From the NCBI GenBank assembly GCA_036279355.1, contig DASUJH010000007.1:102752-166751 (forward strand): a stretch of DNA of 64,000 nucleotides, in the 5' to 3' direction. Both the position numbers and the translations under genes were made by a program. Positions within the stretch are counted from its first letter, which is position 1; each line of letters opens with the position of its first letter. Below, one piece after another: positions 19,586 to 29,779 of the stretch. This DNA is from Gemmatimonadales bacterium. Its GTDB lineage: Bacteria > Gemmatimonadota > Gemmatimonadetes > Gemmatimonadales > GWC2-71-9. Below the pieces are notes generated by a model. That model did no database searches. It was given only the letters and a program-made list of their open reading frames with translations, and was not told the DNA's origin.

Positions 19586-20352
19586 CTACGATGCCGCGGT
19601 GCCGTTGACCGCCGGGCCGCGGAGCGTCGCCCGCAGGTAGTCGCCGTTCATCCGCGCGATCGCGGCGATACTGATCTCCTTGGGGCACGCCTCCTGGCAC
19701 TCCCCGTAGAGGCTGCACCCGCCAAAGCCTTCCGCATCCATCTGCCGCACCATCGCCCGCGCCCGGCGGTTGCGCTCGGGCTGGCCCTGCGGCAGCAGGC
19801 CCAGGTGAGTGATCTTGGCTCCGGTAAACAGGGACGCCGACCCGTTGGGGCACGCGGCCACGCACGCGCCGCAGCCGATGCACTGCGCCACGTCCATCGC
19901 CGCCTCGACGTCGTCCTTGGGGATGGGGATCGCGTTGCCGTCCGGCGCGGCGCCCGTGCGCTCCGAGACGAACCCACCCGCGGCGATGATGCGGTCGAAG
20001 GCACTGCGGTTCACCACGAGATCTTTCACCACCGGGAACGCCCGCGCGCGCCACGGCTCGACATGAATCACCGCGCCGTCGGGAAAGCTCCGCATGTGAA
20101 GCTGGCAGGTCGCCGTTCCCTTCATCGGCCCATGCGCCACGCCGTTGATCATCATGCCGCAGGACCCGCAGATGCCCTCGCGGCAATCGTGGTCGAACGC
20201 CACCGGCATCTCGCCCCGCGCGATCAGATCCTCGTTCAGCGCGTCGAGCATTTCGAGGAACGACATGTCGGGGCTCACGTCCCGCATTGCGTACTCGACC
20301 ATTTTGCCCGGCGCGTCGGGGCCCGCCTGACGCCAGATATGCAGCGTGAGGT

Positions 20353-20356
<4 letters not shown>
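19586..20356 (-). CDS. sdhB: Succinate dehydrogenase iron-sulfur subunit (B-type)
   Basis: Electron-transfer subunit between the flavoprotein and the heme subunit, 256 residues. The [2Fe-2S] ligands are Cys58, Cys63, Cys66 ([11 protein letters not shown]) and Cys84; a [4Fe-4S] motif [12 protein letters not shown] and a third cluster motif with [12 protein letters not shown] follow. The GTG at 20356 overlaps the sdhA stop by four bases (GTGA); an upstream start in the open frame would overlap sdhA further and add non-family sequence. Sequence type matches the Bacillus/Wolinella-like enzymes. Confidence 0.95.
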
Positions 20357-22283
<1,927 letters not shown>

Positions 22284-22287
<4 letters not shown>

Positions 22288-22994
22288 CGCGGGCCGCCGA
22301 TCCAGCCGAAGAACACCGCGATCGGAATGATCGTGAAGCCGAGCCAGATGAACACCGCCAGCACCACCGCCACGGGCCGGCGGAACGTATTCGGCTCGGC
22401 CGGCGCTGCACCGAGCGAGCGGCCGCTGCTCCACACGCCGTGGTACAGATGCAGGCCCAGCGCCGCGAGCGCGATGAGGTAGAACACCACGACCACCGGG
22501 TTGTGGAATCCGGTGAGCACGTTCCGGTAGGGGTCGCCCTCGATGAAGCCGGGGAGAATCGTGCCGGTGGTGAACTGGAGCAGGTGGATGATGATGAAGA
22601 TGAGGATGAGCACGCCACCCCAGCGGATGGTGCGCGAGGCGAACGTCGAGACCTGCGGCTCGCGCTGCACGTAGCCCACCGGGCGCGCCGCCTGCCGCCG
22701 CCGCGCGAGCTGGTATGCGGCCACGATGTGGAGCACCAGCGCCGCCATCAGGATGAGCCGCGGAACCCACAGCGCGAGCCCGGTGCTGTGCAGGAACGCG
22801 CTGTAGGCGTTGATGCGCGTGGGCCCGGAGAAGACCAGCAGGTTCGCCAGCACGTGGGTGATGAGGTAGGCGACCCAGATGAGGCCGGTCACCGCCATCA
22901 CCGCCTTCTTCCCCACCGAGCTCTGCCAGAAGGCGAGCACGGGGCCCACCGCACGCCGGGGGAGCGGGACGCCGGCCGAGCCGGTGGCGGTCAC
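22284..22994 (-). CDS. sdhC: Succinate dehydrogenase cytochrome b subunit (single-subunit type)
   Basis: Membrane anchor with five predicted helices, 236 residues, of the B-type that carries two hemes b and needs no separate SdhD. Candidate heme-ligand histidines lie in [30 protein letters not shown] and [12 protein letters not shown]. The GTG at 22994 overlaps the mdh stop by four bases (GTGA) and gives the family length. B-type enzymes may be sensitive to membrane potential when reducing high-potential quinone. Confidence 0.93.
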
Positions 22995-23923
22995 GCGGCC
23001 TCCAGGGTGGCCTGCGTGCTCCGCACCGCCTCGGCCGATTTGAACAGCGCGGCGCGCTCCGCTTCGGTGAGCGTCACCTCGATCACCTGCTCCAGTCCGC
23101 GCCGGCCCAACTTGCAGGGCACGCCGCAGAAGACGTCGCGGAGCCCGTACTCGCCTTGCAGCCACGCCGCGCATGGAAGGATGCGCCGCTTGTCGAGTGC
23201 GATTGCTTCCACCATCTGCACCGCTGCGGCGCTCGGCGCGTAGTACGCCGAGCCGGTCTTGAGGAACGCCACGATTTCGGCGCCGCCGTTTCGCGTGCGG
23301 TCGACGATGGCGTCGAGCTTGGTCTTGGGGAGGAGCTGGCTGACGGGAATCCCCGAGACCGTGGTGTAGGAGACGAGCGGCACCATTGTGTCGCCGTGGC
23401 CACCGAGGACCATCGCCTGGATGTCCTCCACCGACACGTCGAGCGCCTCGGCCAGAAACATCCGGTAGCGTGCCGTGTCGAGCACGCCGGCCATGCCGAT
23501 GACGCGCTCGCGCGGAAAGCCGGTGGCGCGCATGGCCACGTAGCACATCACGTCGAGCGGGTTCGAGACGACGATGACGATGCTGCTCGGCGCCACCCGC
23601 TTGATCTGCTCGGCCACGGAACGCACGATGCCGGCGTTGGTCTTGACCAGGTCGTCGCGGCTCATGCCCGGTTTGCGGGCAATGCCGGCGGTCACGATGA
23701 AGAGCTCGGCGCCCGCGGCGGCGTCATAGGTCTGACCGCCGGCGACGCGGGTGTCGAACCCCTCGATCGGCGCCGATTGCCACTGATCCAGCGCCTTGCC
23801 CTGCGGCACGCCCTCGATCACATCGATCATGACGACGGTGCGCGCGAGGGATTTTTCGGCCACGCGTTGCGCCGCGGTGGCCCCGACATTACCTGCCCCG
23901 ACCACCGCGATCTTTTCGAGCAT
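22991..23923 (-). CDS. mdh: Malate dehydrogenase
   Basis: NAD-dependent oxidation of malate to oxaloacetate; 310 residues, of the lactate-dehydrogenase-like MDH class. [11 protein letters not shown] (Gly9-x-Gly11-x-x-Gly14) binds NAD and Asp34 favours NAD over [16 protein letters not shown] holds Arg83 and Arg89, the mark of malate rather than lactate specificity; Asp149, Arg152 and His176 complete the active site. It is the first gene of the mdh-sdhCAB unit, which makes consecutive citric acid cycle steps. Confidence 0.96.
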   Translation of the reverse strand: MLEKIAVVGAGNVGATAAQRVAEKSLARTVVMIDVIEGVPQGKALDQWQSAPIEGFDTRVAGGQTYDAAAGAELFIVTAGIARKPGMSRDDLVKTNAGIVRSVAEQIKRVAPSSIVIVVSNPLDVMCYVAMRATGFPRERVIGMAGVLDTARYRMFLAEALDVSVEDIQAMVLGGHGDTMVPLVSYTTVSGIPVSQLLPKTKLDAIVDRTRNGGAEIVAFLKTGSAYYAPSAAAVQMVEAIALDKRRILPCAAWLQGEYGLRDVFCGVPCKLGRRGLEQVIEVTLTEAERAALFKSAEAVRSTQATLEAA

Positions 23924-23949
23924 GGACTTCGACGGTGAGAGATTCTGAG

Positions 23950-23955
23950 AGTATA
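23950..23955 (-). promoter_or_regulatory. Possible -10 element for mdh-sdhCAB
   Basis: On the minus strand the hexamer TATACT (five of six matches to TATAAT) lies 26 bases before the mdh ATG in otherwise GC-rich sequence. The -35 region at 17 bases' spacing (TGGCGA) is poor. A start here would give a leader of about 20 bases. Confidence 0.35.
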
Positions 23956-24019
23956 ACGGGCACCCGGGAGCGTCGCCACCGCGCAGCGGACGCGGCTGTG
24001 CGCCGTTTGGCGCCGCGCA

Positions 24020-25012
24020 TCAGTCGAGGTCGCGCGCTACGCGGAAGGCGACGCCGGTGCTGCGGTAATCATGGAGCGACTGGCCCGGCGGCGGGCCGAA
24101 GTTGCGGAACGCGGAGCGGATCTCCGCCGGCGGGTCGTTCCAGTCTCCGCCACGGGCTGCACGCAGAGAGCACGCGCGCTCTCCGTTGAGCACGGCCAGC
24201 TCGCCCGTAAGCTCGAGGGTGGTGTCCGTCTCGTACGCGGAGCCGTCGGTCGGAAGTCCGGCGTACGACGGCGCGAAACAGTCCTGCACGTATTGCAGGA
24301 CGTTGCCGTTCATGTCATAGAGGCCGAACGCATTCGGCGGGAAGGCGCCCGCGGGAGAGGTGTGCAGCCACCGGTCACGCCCCGCCGCCAGCGGCCGGAA
24401 GCCCGAATCGGCACCGTAGTTCGCGTGGGCATGGCTCGCCGTGTCGCCCCACGGATAGCGGGTCGTGCTTCCCGCGCGCGCCGCGTACTCCCACTCGGCC
24501 TCGCTCGGCAGGCGATAGCGATGGCCGGTGCGCGCGCTCAACCAGCGCACGTAGTCCTGGGCGTCGTCCCATGTAACGCAAACCACGGGGTGCCGATCGT
24601 CCTGCGCGAAGCCGGGATCGCGCCAGGAGCCCGCGGAGTCCACCTGCCCGTCCGGAACGCGTCCGGTCCAGGCGCAGCCCCTCGGCGTGGCGCGGTGCGT
24701 CGCCGCGACGAACGCCGCCCACTCTCCGTGGGTCACATCGAGCTTCCCCAGGGCAAAGCCGCGCACGCTCACGCGGTGCTGCGGACCTTCCCGGAAGAAT
24801 GGATCGGGCGATTCACCTGGGGCCGCGCCCATCGTGAAGCTTCCGGCCGGAATCCTCACCATGCGCGGACACCAGCCGGCGCCGGCGCAGTCGTCGAACT
24901 CTTCTCCCGCCCGCCGGCTCGCGTGGGGCAAGCAGGCGCCCACCATCATGAGCCCGATGAGCCCGAGCCAGCGCACGCCCCGGGTACTACCGTGCGGGTG
25001 ACGCGGCCGCAT
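24020..25012 (-). CDS. Formylglycine-generating-enzyme-fold (SUMF1-like) lipoprotein, probably not catalytic
   Basis: 330 residues with a lipobox (MMVGAC, Cys near residue 27). From residue 50 it follows the FGE-sulfatase fold: MVRIPAGSFTMG, then VTHGEWAAFV, PVVCVTWDDAQDYVRWL, RLPSEAEWEYAARAG and YPWGD, ending in RGGDW and GVAFRV. The paired catalytic Cys of true formylglycine-generating enzymes, normally just after the RGGSW-like motif, are absent here (RGGDWNDPPAEIRSAF). It more likely binds a ligand or scaffolds on the envelope. It overlaps the propeller gene by 26 bases. Confidence 0.82.
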   Translation of the reverse strand: MRPRHPHGSTRGVRWLGLIGLMMVGACLPHASRRAGEEFDDCAGAGWCPRMVRIPAGSFTMGAAPGESPDPFFREGPQHRVSVRGFALGKLDVTHGEWAAFVAATHRATPRGCAWTGRVPDGQVDSAGSWRDPGFAQDDRHPVVCVTWDDAQDYVRWLSARTGHRYRLPSEAEWEYAARAGSTTRYPWGDTASHAHANYGADSGFRPLAAGRDRWLHTSPAGAFPPNAFGLYDMNGNVLQYVQDCFAPSYAGLPTDGSAYETDTTLELTGELAVLNGERACSLRAARGGDWNDPPAEIRSAFRNFGPPPGQSLHDYRSTGVAFRVARDLD

Positions 25013-25991
25013 CGATCAGTCCAAGCCGCCCCACGCCGCTCTCCGCGAGCCAGATCCGGCCGCGGCGGAAGTCGACCGCGATGTTCCGCACGATGCACGG
25101 TGCGCTCGGGATCCGCAGCGTGTCCATCCGCTCGCGCACCGGATCGAACGCGACCATGAGATTGGTGGCGGCTTCGTCGTACCAGATGCGTCCGTCCGGC
25201 CCGACGGCAATTCCATACGGTCCCGCCTTGTCCGACGGCGACTTCCATTCCTGCACCCGGCCGCTCGCGGGGTCGAGCGCGCCGAGATAGCCTCGCGCAA
25301 AGTCGGTGTACCAGATCGTCCCGTAGCGGTCCACGGCGAGCCGGCGCGGGCGGGCGCCGGGATCGGGCAGCGGATACTCCTGCATCGTCCCGCTCGTCGG
25401 GTCCACCCGACCGAGCTTGTTGGTGCCGAGCATCGCGATCCAGATCGCGCCGTTGCTCGCATTGGTGATGCCGTACGGTACGGCGTTGGGCGTCGGTGTG
25501 CGGAAGACGTCCACGCGGCCGGTGGCCGGATCCAGCCGCCCGTAGGCGCTGTTGTCCGCATCGGTGAACCAGATCTTCCCCCCGTTGAAGAGCGGCGTGT
25601 GCGGGTTGCGCACGGCGGCGGGGAGTGGAAACTCGGTGATTCGGCCGGTGGCGGGATCGAGCCGGCCGAGCCGCCCGGCGCGCTGCGCGGTGTACCACAC
25701 AGCGCCACCGGGCGCGACGATGATGCCGTGGGGCCCGGAGCGAGGCGTGGGCGTCGGATAGTCGGTGATCCTGCCCGTTGTCGGGTCGAGCCGGCCGATG
25801 TAGCTGTTGTGCTGGTCGGTGTACCACACGATGCCGTCCGGACCGACGGCGGGATCGTGGGGGAAATTGCCGGCGCGCGGGATGGCGTATTCGACGACGC
25901 GGAGGTCAGGCGGCGTGTGGCGAGCCGGCACCGCGGCAAAGAGGAGCGACAGGGCGGCGAATGCCGCAGCGGATGGGTTTGGCATCGTCAC
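24987..25991 (-). CDS. Secreted virginiamycin-B-lyase-like beta-propeller
   Basis: 334 residues with a short signal peptide. Six or seven repeats of about 42 residues carry the pattern GPDGxIWYTD...GRLDPxTGRITEYPLP, the streptogramin-lyase/NHL propeller type. Such proteins are widespread and usually not antibiotic-resistance enzymes; function here is unknown. The GTG at 25991 overlaps the stop of the cysteine-synthase-like gene by four bases (GTGA); an ATG two codons later (25985) is equally good for the signal peptide. Confidence 0.82.
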   Translation of the reverse strand: MTMPNPSAAAFAALSLLFAAVPARHTPPDLRVVEYAIPRAGNFPHDPAVGPDGIVWYTDQHNSYIGRLDPTTGRITDYPTPTPRSGPHGIIVAPGGAVWYTAQRAGRLGRLDPATGRITEFPLPAAVRNPHTPLFNGGKIWFTDADNSAYGRLDPATGRVDVFRTPTPNAVPYGITNASNGAIWIAMLGTNKLGRVDPTSGTMQEYPLPDPGARPRRLAVDRYGTIWYTDFARGYLGALDPASGRVQEWKSPSDKAGPYGIAVGPDGRIWYDEAATNLMVAFDPVRERMDTLRIPSAPCIVRNIAVDFRRGRIWLAESGVGRLGLIDAAASPAR

Positions 25992-26917
25992 GCTCCAAAG
26001 GATTTCAGATACTTCATCCCGGTATCAACCATGACGGTGACGATCGTCGCATCGCCGCCGAGCCGCTCCGCCAGGCGGAGCGCGGCCACCACGTTGCCAC
26101 CGGTGGACGTGCCGCAGAAGAGTCCCTCCTCGCGCGCAAGGCGGAATGCCATGGCTCTGGCGTCCGCCGTCGATACGCGCTCGATGGAATCCGCGATGCC
26201 CGGGTGCCAGAGAGGCACGACGTACCCTGCACCAACGCCGTCGATCTTGTGCGCGCCCGATGGGCCGCCGGACAGCACCGCGGACTCCGATGGCTCGACC
26301 GCAATAATGCAAATGCGACCGTTTCGGCGACGCAGCTCTTCTGCAGTCCCGCGCAGCGACGCCGCCGTACCGACGCTCTGTACGAAAGCCGTCAGCCTGC
26401 CTTCCATCTGCCCCCAGATTTCGTCCGCGAGCTTGACGTATGCGCCGATCTGGTCCTCGTTGCGCATCTGGTCGGTCCAGTAAGCGCCGGTCCGCGCCGC
26501 GATGGCGCCCGCCTCGGCGATCATGTCCTTCGTCAGCTTTTCCGTCATCCTGCCGCCGACGCTCGGTACGATGGTGAGCTCGGCGCCGAGCAGCCGCATG
26601 TGATCGAGCTTTTCTTTGGCGAACGCATCCGAGGTGACGATGTGGAGCGGATGGCGCTTCACGGCACAGACAAGGGCCAGCGAGACCCCGGTGCTGCCGC
26701 CGGTGTATTCGACCACGGCGCCGCCCGGCGGCAGCCGCCCATCGAGCTCCGGCGCCTCGATCATTGCCAGCGCCATCCGGTCCTTCATGCTGCCGGTGGG
26801 GTTTTCACTTTCGAGCTTGAGCAGGATGCGCGCGCCGTTGTCGGGAACGACGTGACGCAGCGGGAGCAAGGACGTATTGCCAATCGTATCGAGAATCGTC
26901 GGCGCGGAGTGCATCAT
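25988..26917 (-). CDS. PLP-dependent cysteine-synthase-like enzyme
   Basis: 309 residues of the fold-type II PLP family (cysteine synthase/cystathionine beta-synthase). NPTGSMKDRMA contains the PLP lysine; GGSTGVSLA binds the phosphate; GLFCGTSTGGN is the C-terminal PLP-ring contact. The usual family asparagine loop TSGNT is TGGST here. Likely activity is beta-replacement on O-acetyl- or O-phosphoserine, but related enzymes make other amino acids. It heads a coupled unit with two exported proteins, an unexpected pairing. Confidence 0.85.
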   Translation of the reverse strand: MMHSAPTILDTIGNTSLLPLRHVVPDNGARILLKLESENPTGSMKDRMALAMIEAPELDGRLPPGGAVVEYTGGSTGVSLALVCAVKRHPLHIVTSDAFAKEKLDHMRLLGAELTIVPSVGGRMTEKLTKDMIAEAGAIAARTGAYWTDQMRNEDQIGAYVKLADEIWGQMEGRLTAFVQSVGTAASLRGTAEELRRRNGRICIIAVEPSESAVLSGGPSGAHKIDGVGAGYVVPLWHPGIADSIERVSTADARAMAFRLAREEGLFCGTSTGGNVVAALRLAERLGGDATIVTVMVDTGMKYLKSFGA

Positions 26918-26951
26918 CGGATACTCTGATCGAACGTGCGACGCGAACGGA

Positions 26952-27437
26952 TCACGAGTGCGCGGGCCACGCGCCGAGCAGCCGGCGCACGACTATTAGC
27001 TCGCCCACATGATACGCCGCATGGTCGGCGGCGAGCAGCAGCTCGCGGAGGAACGTCTGCCCCGTGCCGTGCGGGATGCGCGCGCCCAGATCCAGCGACG
27101 GATCCCGCGACATCGCCTGAAGCGCCGAGCGATCGGCGCGAAACGACTGCACGCTCTCGTCCCAAGCGGCGGCCGAGGGCGGCGCGGCCGTGCGCGGCCA
27201 GTAATCGTCAGGCCACGTGAGCTGCTCGTAGCCGGCATGCCGGCAGAAGTCGAGGATGTCGTGCTGCGCGAGGCGAAGGTGCTCGAGCAGTTGCCACGGA
27301 GAGTATGGCAACCCGGCCGGCGCCTGGCCGCGCAGGGCCGCGGGCAGGTTGGCCACCGCGGCATCGAAATTCACATGGGCGTCCGACCAATCGAGGAGCG
27401 CGGCCACCTGCTCGCGCAGCGCGCTGTCTGCCGGCAT
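26952..27437 (-). CDS. DinB-family (four-helix metal-binding) protein
   Basis: 161 residues. The pattern PYSPWQLLEHLRLAQHDILDF followed by AADHAAYHVGELIVVRRLLG is typical of the DinB/YfiT-like superfamily, in which three histidines bind a metal: candidates are the His of LEHLR and the two of DHAAYH. Members include thiol transferases such as bacillithiol S-transferase, so transfer of a thiol to an electrophile is possible but not shown. It is 34 bases upstream of the cysteine-synthase-like gene and probably in the same transcript. Confidence 0.78.
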   Translation of the reverse strand: MPADSALREQVAALLDWSDAHVNFDAAVANLPAALRGQAPAGLPYSPWQLLEHLRLAQHDILDFCRHAGYEQLTWPDDYWPRTAAPPSAAAWDESVQSFRADRSALQAMSRDPSLDLGARIPHGTGQTFLRELLLAADHAAYHVGELIVVRRLLGAWPAHS

Positions 27438-27565
27438 TTACCCTCCCCATCGCGTTCGCGGCGGACGCGCCGCATGGCTTTGTCGTCGTAGGGACGATAG
27501 CGCCGGCCCGCGGTGTGGCTCGCCTCTTGCCACCTGGGCCCGAGTCCCCGACCAAGTGCAGGAAT

Positions 27566-28213
27566 ATGCCCAGGCACGGCCCCCGGAGGAGTGTTCGCGC
27601 GCGGCGCGCGCTGGCGCTTTGCGGCATCCTGGCTCTCCCGGCCTGCGGCGCCAAGTACGCCGAGGTACCACCGCGCCTCGCCCTCCAACCGTATGGGCGC
27701 GTCGCGATCGTTACCTTCACCTCCGAGCGCGACGACGACGGGCTGGGCACGCTCGCGACCCAGGGCTTTGCCGAAGCGCTCCTGCAGAGCCAGTCGGATG
27801 TCGAGCTGCTTGAGCTCTCGGCCACCGATTCGGCACTCCACAACCTGGCGCCCGATGCCGACCCCGCCGCGATGGCGCAGGCGCTGGGGCGGGAAAAGCA
27901 CGTCCCGGCGGTATTTCTGGGCGAGCTCACGATGACGGGCGTGAAGCCGCGCGGCACGATCGCCCTCTCGGGTGGTGCGCGCGTCAAGGCCTCGGTGTCC
28001 GGCCTGCTCTCGGTCCGGTTGCTCTCCACCGAAACCGGCGGCACGATGTGGCGCTCGAGCGCCACGGCCCGCGGCACGGTGGGTACCCTGGCCATCGACG
28101 GCCATCTCCCGGTCGTGTCGGCGCGTGACCCCGACGAGGCCTACGGGCAGGTGGTGCGCAATCTCGTCTACGAGGTGACGCGCGACCTTCGCCCGACCTG
28201 GGTCAGGCAGTAG
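27566..28213 (+). CDS. Putative lipoprotein, unknown function
   Basis: 215 residues starting at the ATG at 27566; the frame is open upstream but that part overlaps the divergent DinB gene and looks random. Basic N terminus, hydrophobic stretch and lipobox (LALPAC) show an exported lipoprotein. The mature part has alternating strands and helices such as GRVAIVTFTSERDDDGLGT and VPAVFLGELTMTGVKPRG, resembling the alpha/beta modules of lipoproteins of the CsgG/LpoB type, which is only a suggestion. It stands alone on the plus strand. Confidence 0.7.
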   Translation: MPRHGPRRSVRARRALALCGILALPACGAKYAEVPPRLALQPYGRVAIVTFTSERDDDGLGTLATQGFAEALLQSQSDVELLELSATDSALHNLAPDADPAAMAQALGREKHVPAVFLGELTMTGVKPRGTIALSGGARVKASVSGLLSVRLLSTETGGTMWRSSATARGTVGTLAIDGHLPVVSARDPDEAYGQVVRNLVYEVTRDLRPTWVRQ

Positions 28214-28215
28214 CA

Positions 28216-28239
28216 CGCGGGCGGCCCACGCCGCCCGCG
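28216..28239. terminator. Hairpin between convergent genes
   Basis: A perfect 10-base inverted repeat (CGCGGGCGGC / GCCGCCCGCG) with a 4-base loop begins three bases after the lipoprotein stop and ends five bases before the amidohydrolase stop. There is no T-run, so it may act as a bidirectional 3'-end stabiliser or partial terminator rather than a standard intrinsic terminator. Confidence 0.55.
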
Positions 28240-28244
28240 CGCAG

Positions 28245-29738
28245 TCACCAGATTCCCACCTTGCCGCGCACCGACTCGATCAGCTTGGGCGCGTCGTAGC
28301 CCACGCCATCCTTGAACACAAGCTCGACGTTCTCGATGTCGGCGATCGTCCGCGTGGGATCGCCCTTGATGACCACGACGTCGGCCTGCTTGCCCGGCGC
28401 CAGCGCGCCGATCCGGTCGTCCCGGCCGAGGAAGCGCGCGCCGTTCAACGTGGCGATGCGGATGGCGTCCGCCGCGCTGAAGCCGGCCTCCACCAGCAGC
28501 TCGATTTCCCGCTGATCGCCGAAGCCCGGGAGCACGCCGCCGTTGCCCGTGGGGTCGGGGCCGGCGAGGAGCAAGCCGCCGGCCTTGGCGAACGCCCGCT
28601 CGAAGTCCATCTCCTTCTTGAGCGTGGCCTCGGGCAGCGCATTCGCATTGCCGGCCGTGCTCACTGCCGCACGTTCGGTGAGATAGCTCGAGCGCGCTTC
28701 GGCCGACATCGCATCGAGCACGCGCTGCTCGAGCCGCGGCCGCCCCATCATGAACAGCTCGAACACCGGGAGCGTCGAGGTCACCGCAACATGGTGCGTG
28801 ACGAGGCTCGCGATGAGCCGCTTCACCTCGGGACCGTCGATGGCGATACGGTCCCACGATTGGGCACGGGCGGCCCCCGACGGACATTCGTCAGCCTTCT
28901 TGTCCGGGACGAACTCGGTGTCAGTGAAGACCGGACCGTGCTCGAAATCATCGATACCGGCCGCGATGGCCTCGGGCCAGGTGACCGAGCAGAGGTGCCC
29001 GGTGAGCTTGTGCCCGAGCCGGTGCGCCTCGGCCACCGCCGCGGCCAGCTCCGCGCGGGTGATGTTCATATACGCCTTGAACGAGGTCATCCCCTCGCCG
29101 CTCCAGTACGAGACGAGGCGGCGCGCATCGTCCGGGCCGTCCAGCTCGTGCATCTGGGCGAACGCGGTCCCCTTGCCCTCCAGGTAGGGCGCCGTGACGT
29201 CGATGTGCGGGCCCGGCATTGCGCCGCTCTCGATGCGCTGCCGCACCTTGAGATCGGTGTACGGCTCGACGCTGCCAGTGGTGCGGAGCGTGGTGACACC
29301 CGCCGCGAGGTACAGGCGCGGCGCGGAGTACGGCAGCTCATCGACGTAGAACCCCGGCTCCGCAATCCGGCCGTCCGGCCCCCGCTGCGCCGAGATCGAC
29401 GCGGAGTAGTACAGATGATCGTGCATGCCGACGAGGCCGGGGATGACGGTATAGCCGCTCTTGTCCAGCATCTTGGCACCCGCGGGCACCGTTGTGCTCG
29501 ATGCGGGGCCGAGCGCCGCGATGCGCCCGTTCGCGATCACCAGCGTCTGATCGTCGCGTGCCGGGGCGCCGGTGCCGTCGATCACCCGCACGTGCGCCAG
29601 CGCCACCACCGCGTCGTCCACCGCGATGAACGGCGCCACACCGGGCGCGCGGGCCTGGGCGAGCGCGCCTGGCGACACGACCGGCAGCGCAATGAGGAGA
29701 CCCACTATGCCGCCGCGCGCGATCGGATGAGAGGACAT
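28245..29738 (-). CDS. Secreted amidohydrolase-family protein
   Basis: 497 residues from the ATG at 29738 with a clear signal peptide ending near Ala-Leu-Ala-Gln. The mature protein is a metal-dependent TIM-barrel amidohydrolase: GLVGMHDHLYYS (first metal ligands), KLTGHLCSV, DFEHGP, and AGPDPTGN towards the end, with ADVVVIKGDP as the typical C-terminal strand. Related secreted enzymes include imidazolonepropionase-like and Xaa-Pro dipeptidase-like hydrolases; the substrate cannot be read from the sequence. Confidence 0.85.
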   Translation of the reverse strand: MSSHPIARGGIVGLLIALPVVSPGALAQARAPGVAPFIAVDDAVVALAHVRVIDGTGAPARDDQTLVIANGRIAALGPASSTTVPAGAKMLDKSGYTVIPGLVGMHDHLYYSASISAQRGPDGRIAEPGFYVDELPYSAPRLYLAAGVTTLRTTGSVEPYTDLKVRQRIESGAMPGPHIDVTAPYLEGKGTAFAQMHELDGPDDARRLVSYWSGEGMTSFKAYMNITRAELAAAVAEAHRLGHKLTGHLCSVTWPEAIAAGIDDFEHGPVFTDTEFVPDKKADECPSGAARAQSWDRIAIDGPEVKRLIASLVTHHVAVTSTLPVFELFMMGRPRLEQRVLDAMSAEARSSYLTERAAVSTAGNANALPEATLKKEMDFERAFAKAGGLLLAGPDPTGNGGVLPGFGDQREIELLVEAGFSAADAIRIATLNGARFLGRDDRIGALAPGKQADVVVIKGDPTRTIADIENVELVFKDGVGYDAPKLIESVRGKVGIW

Positions 29739-29779
29739 AACCTGCCTTTCGTGAAGGTTCCGCGGACGCCGCGGCCGGT

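Noticed and set aside
24987..25991. Virginiamycin B lyase as an antibiotic-resistance gene
   Set aside because: Propellers of this type are widespread and exported here; active-site residues of true lyases were not established.
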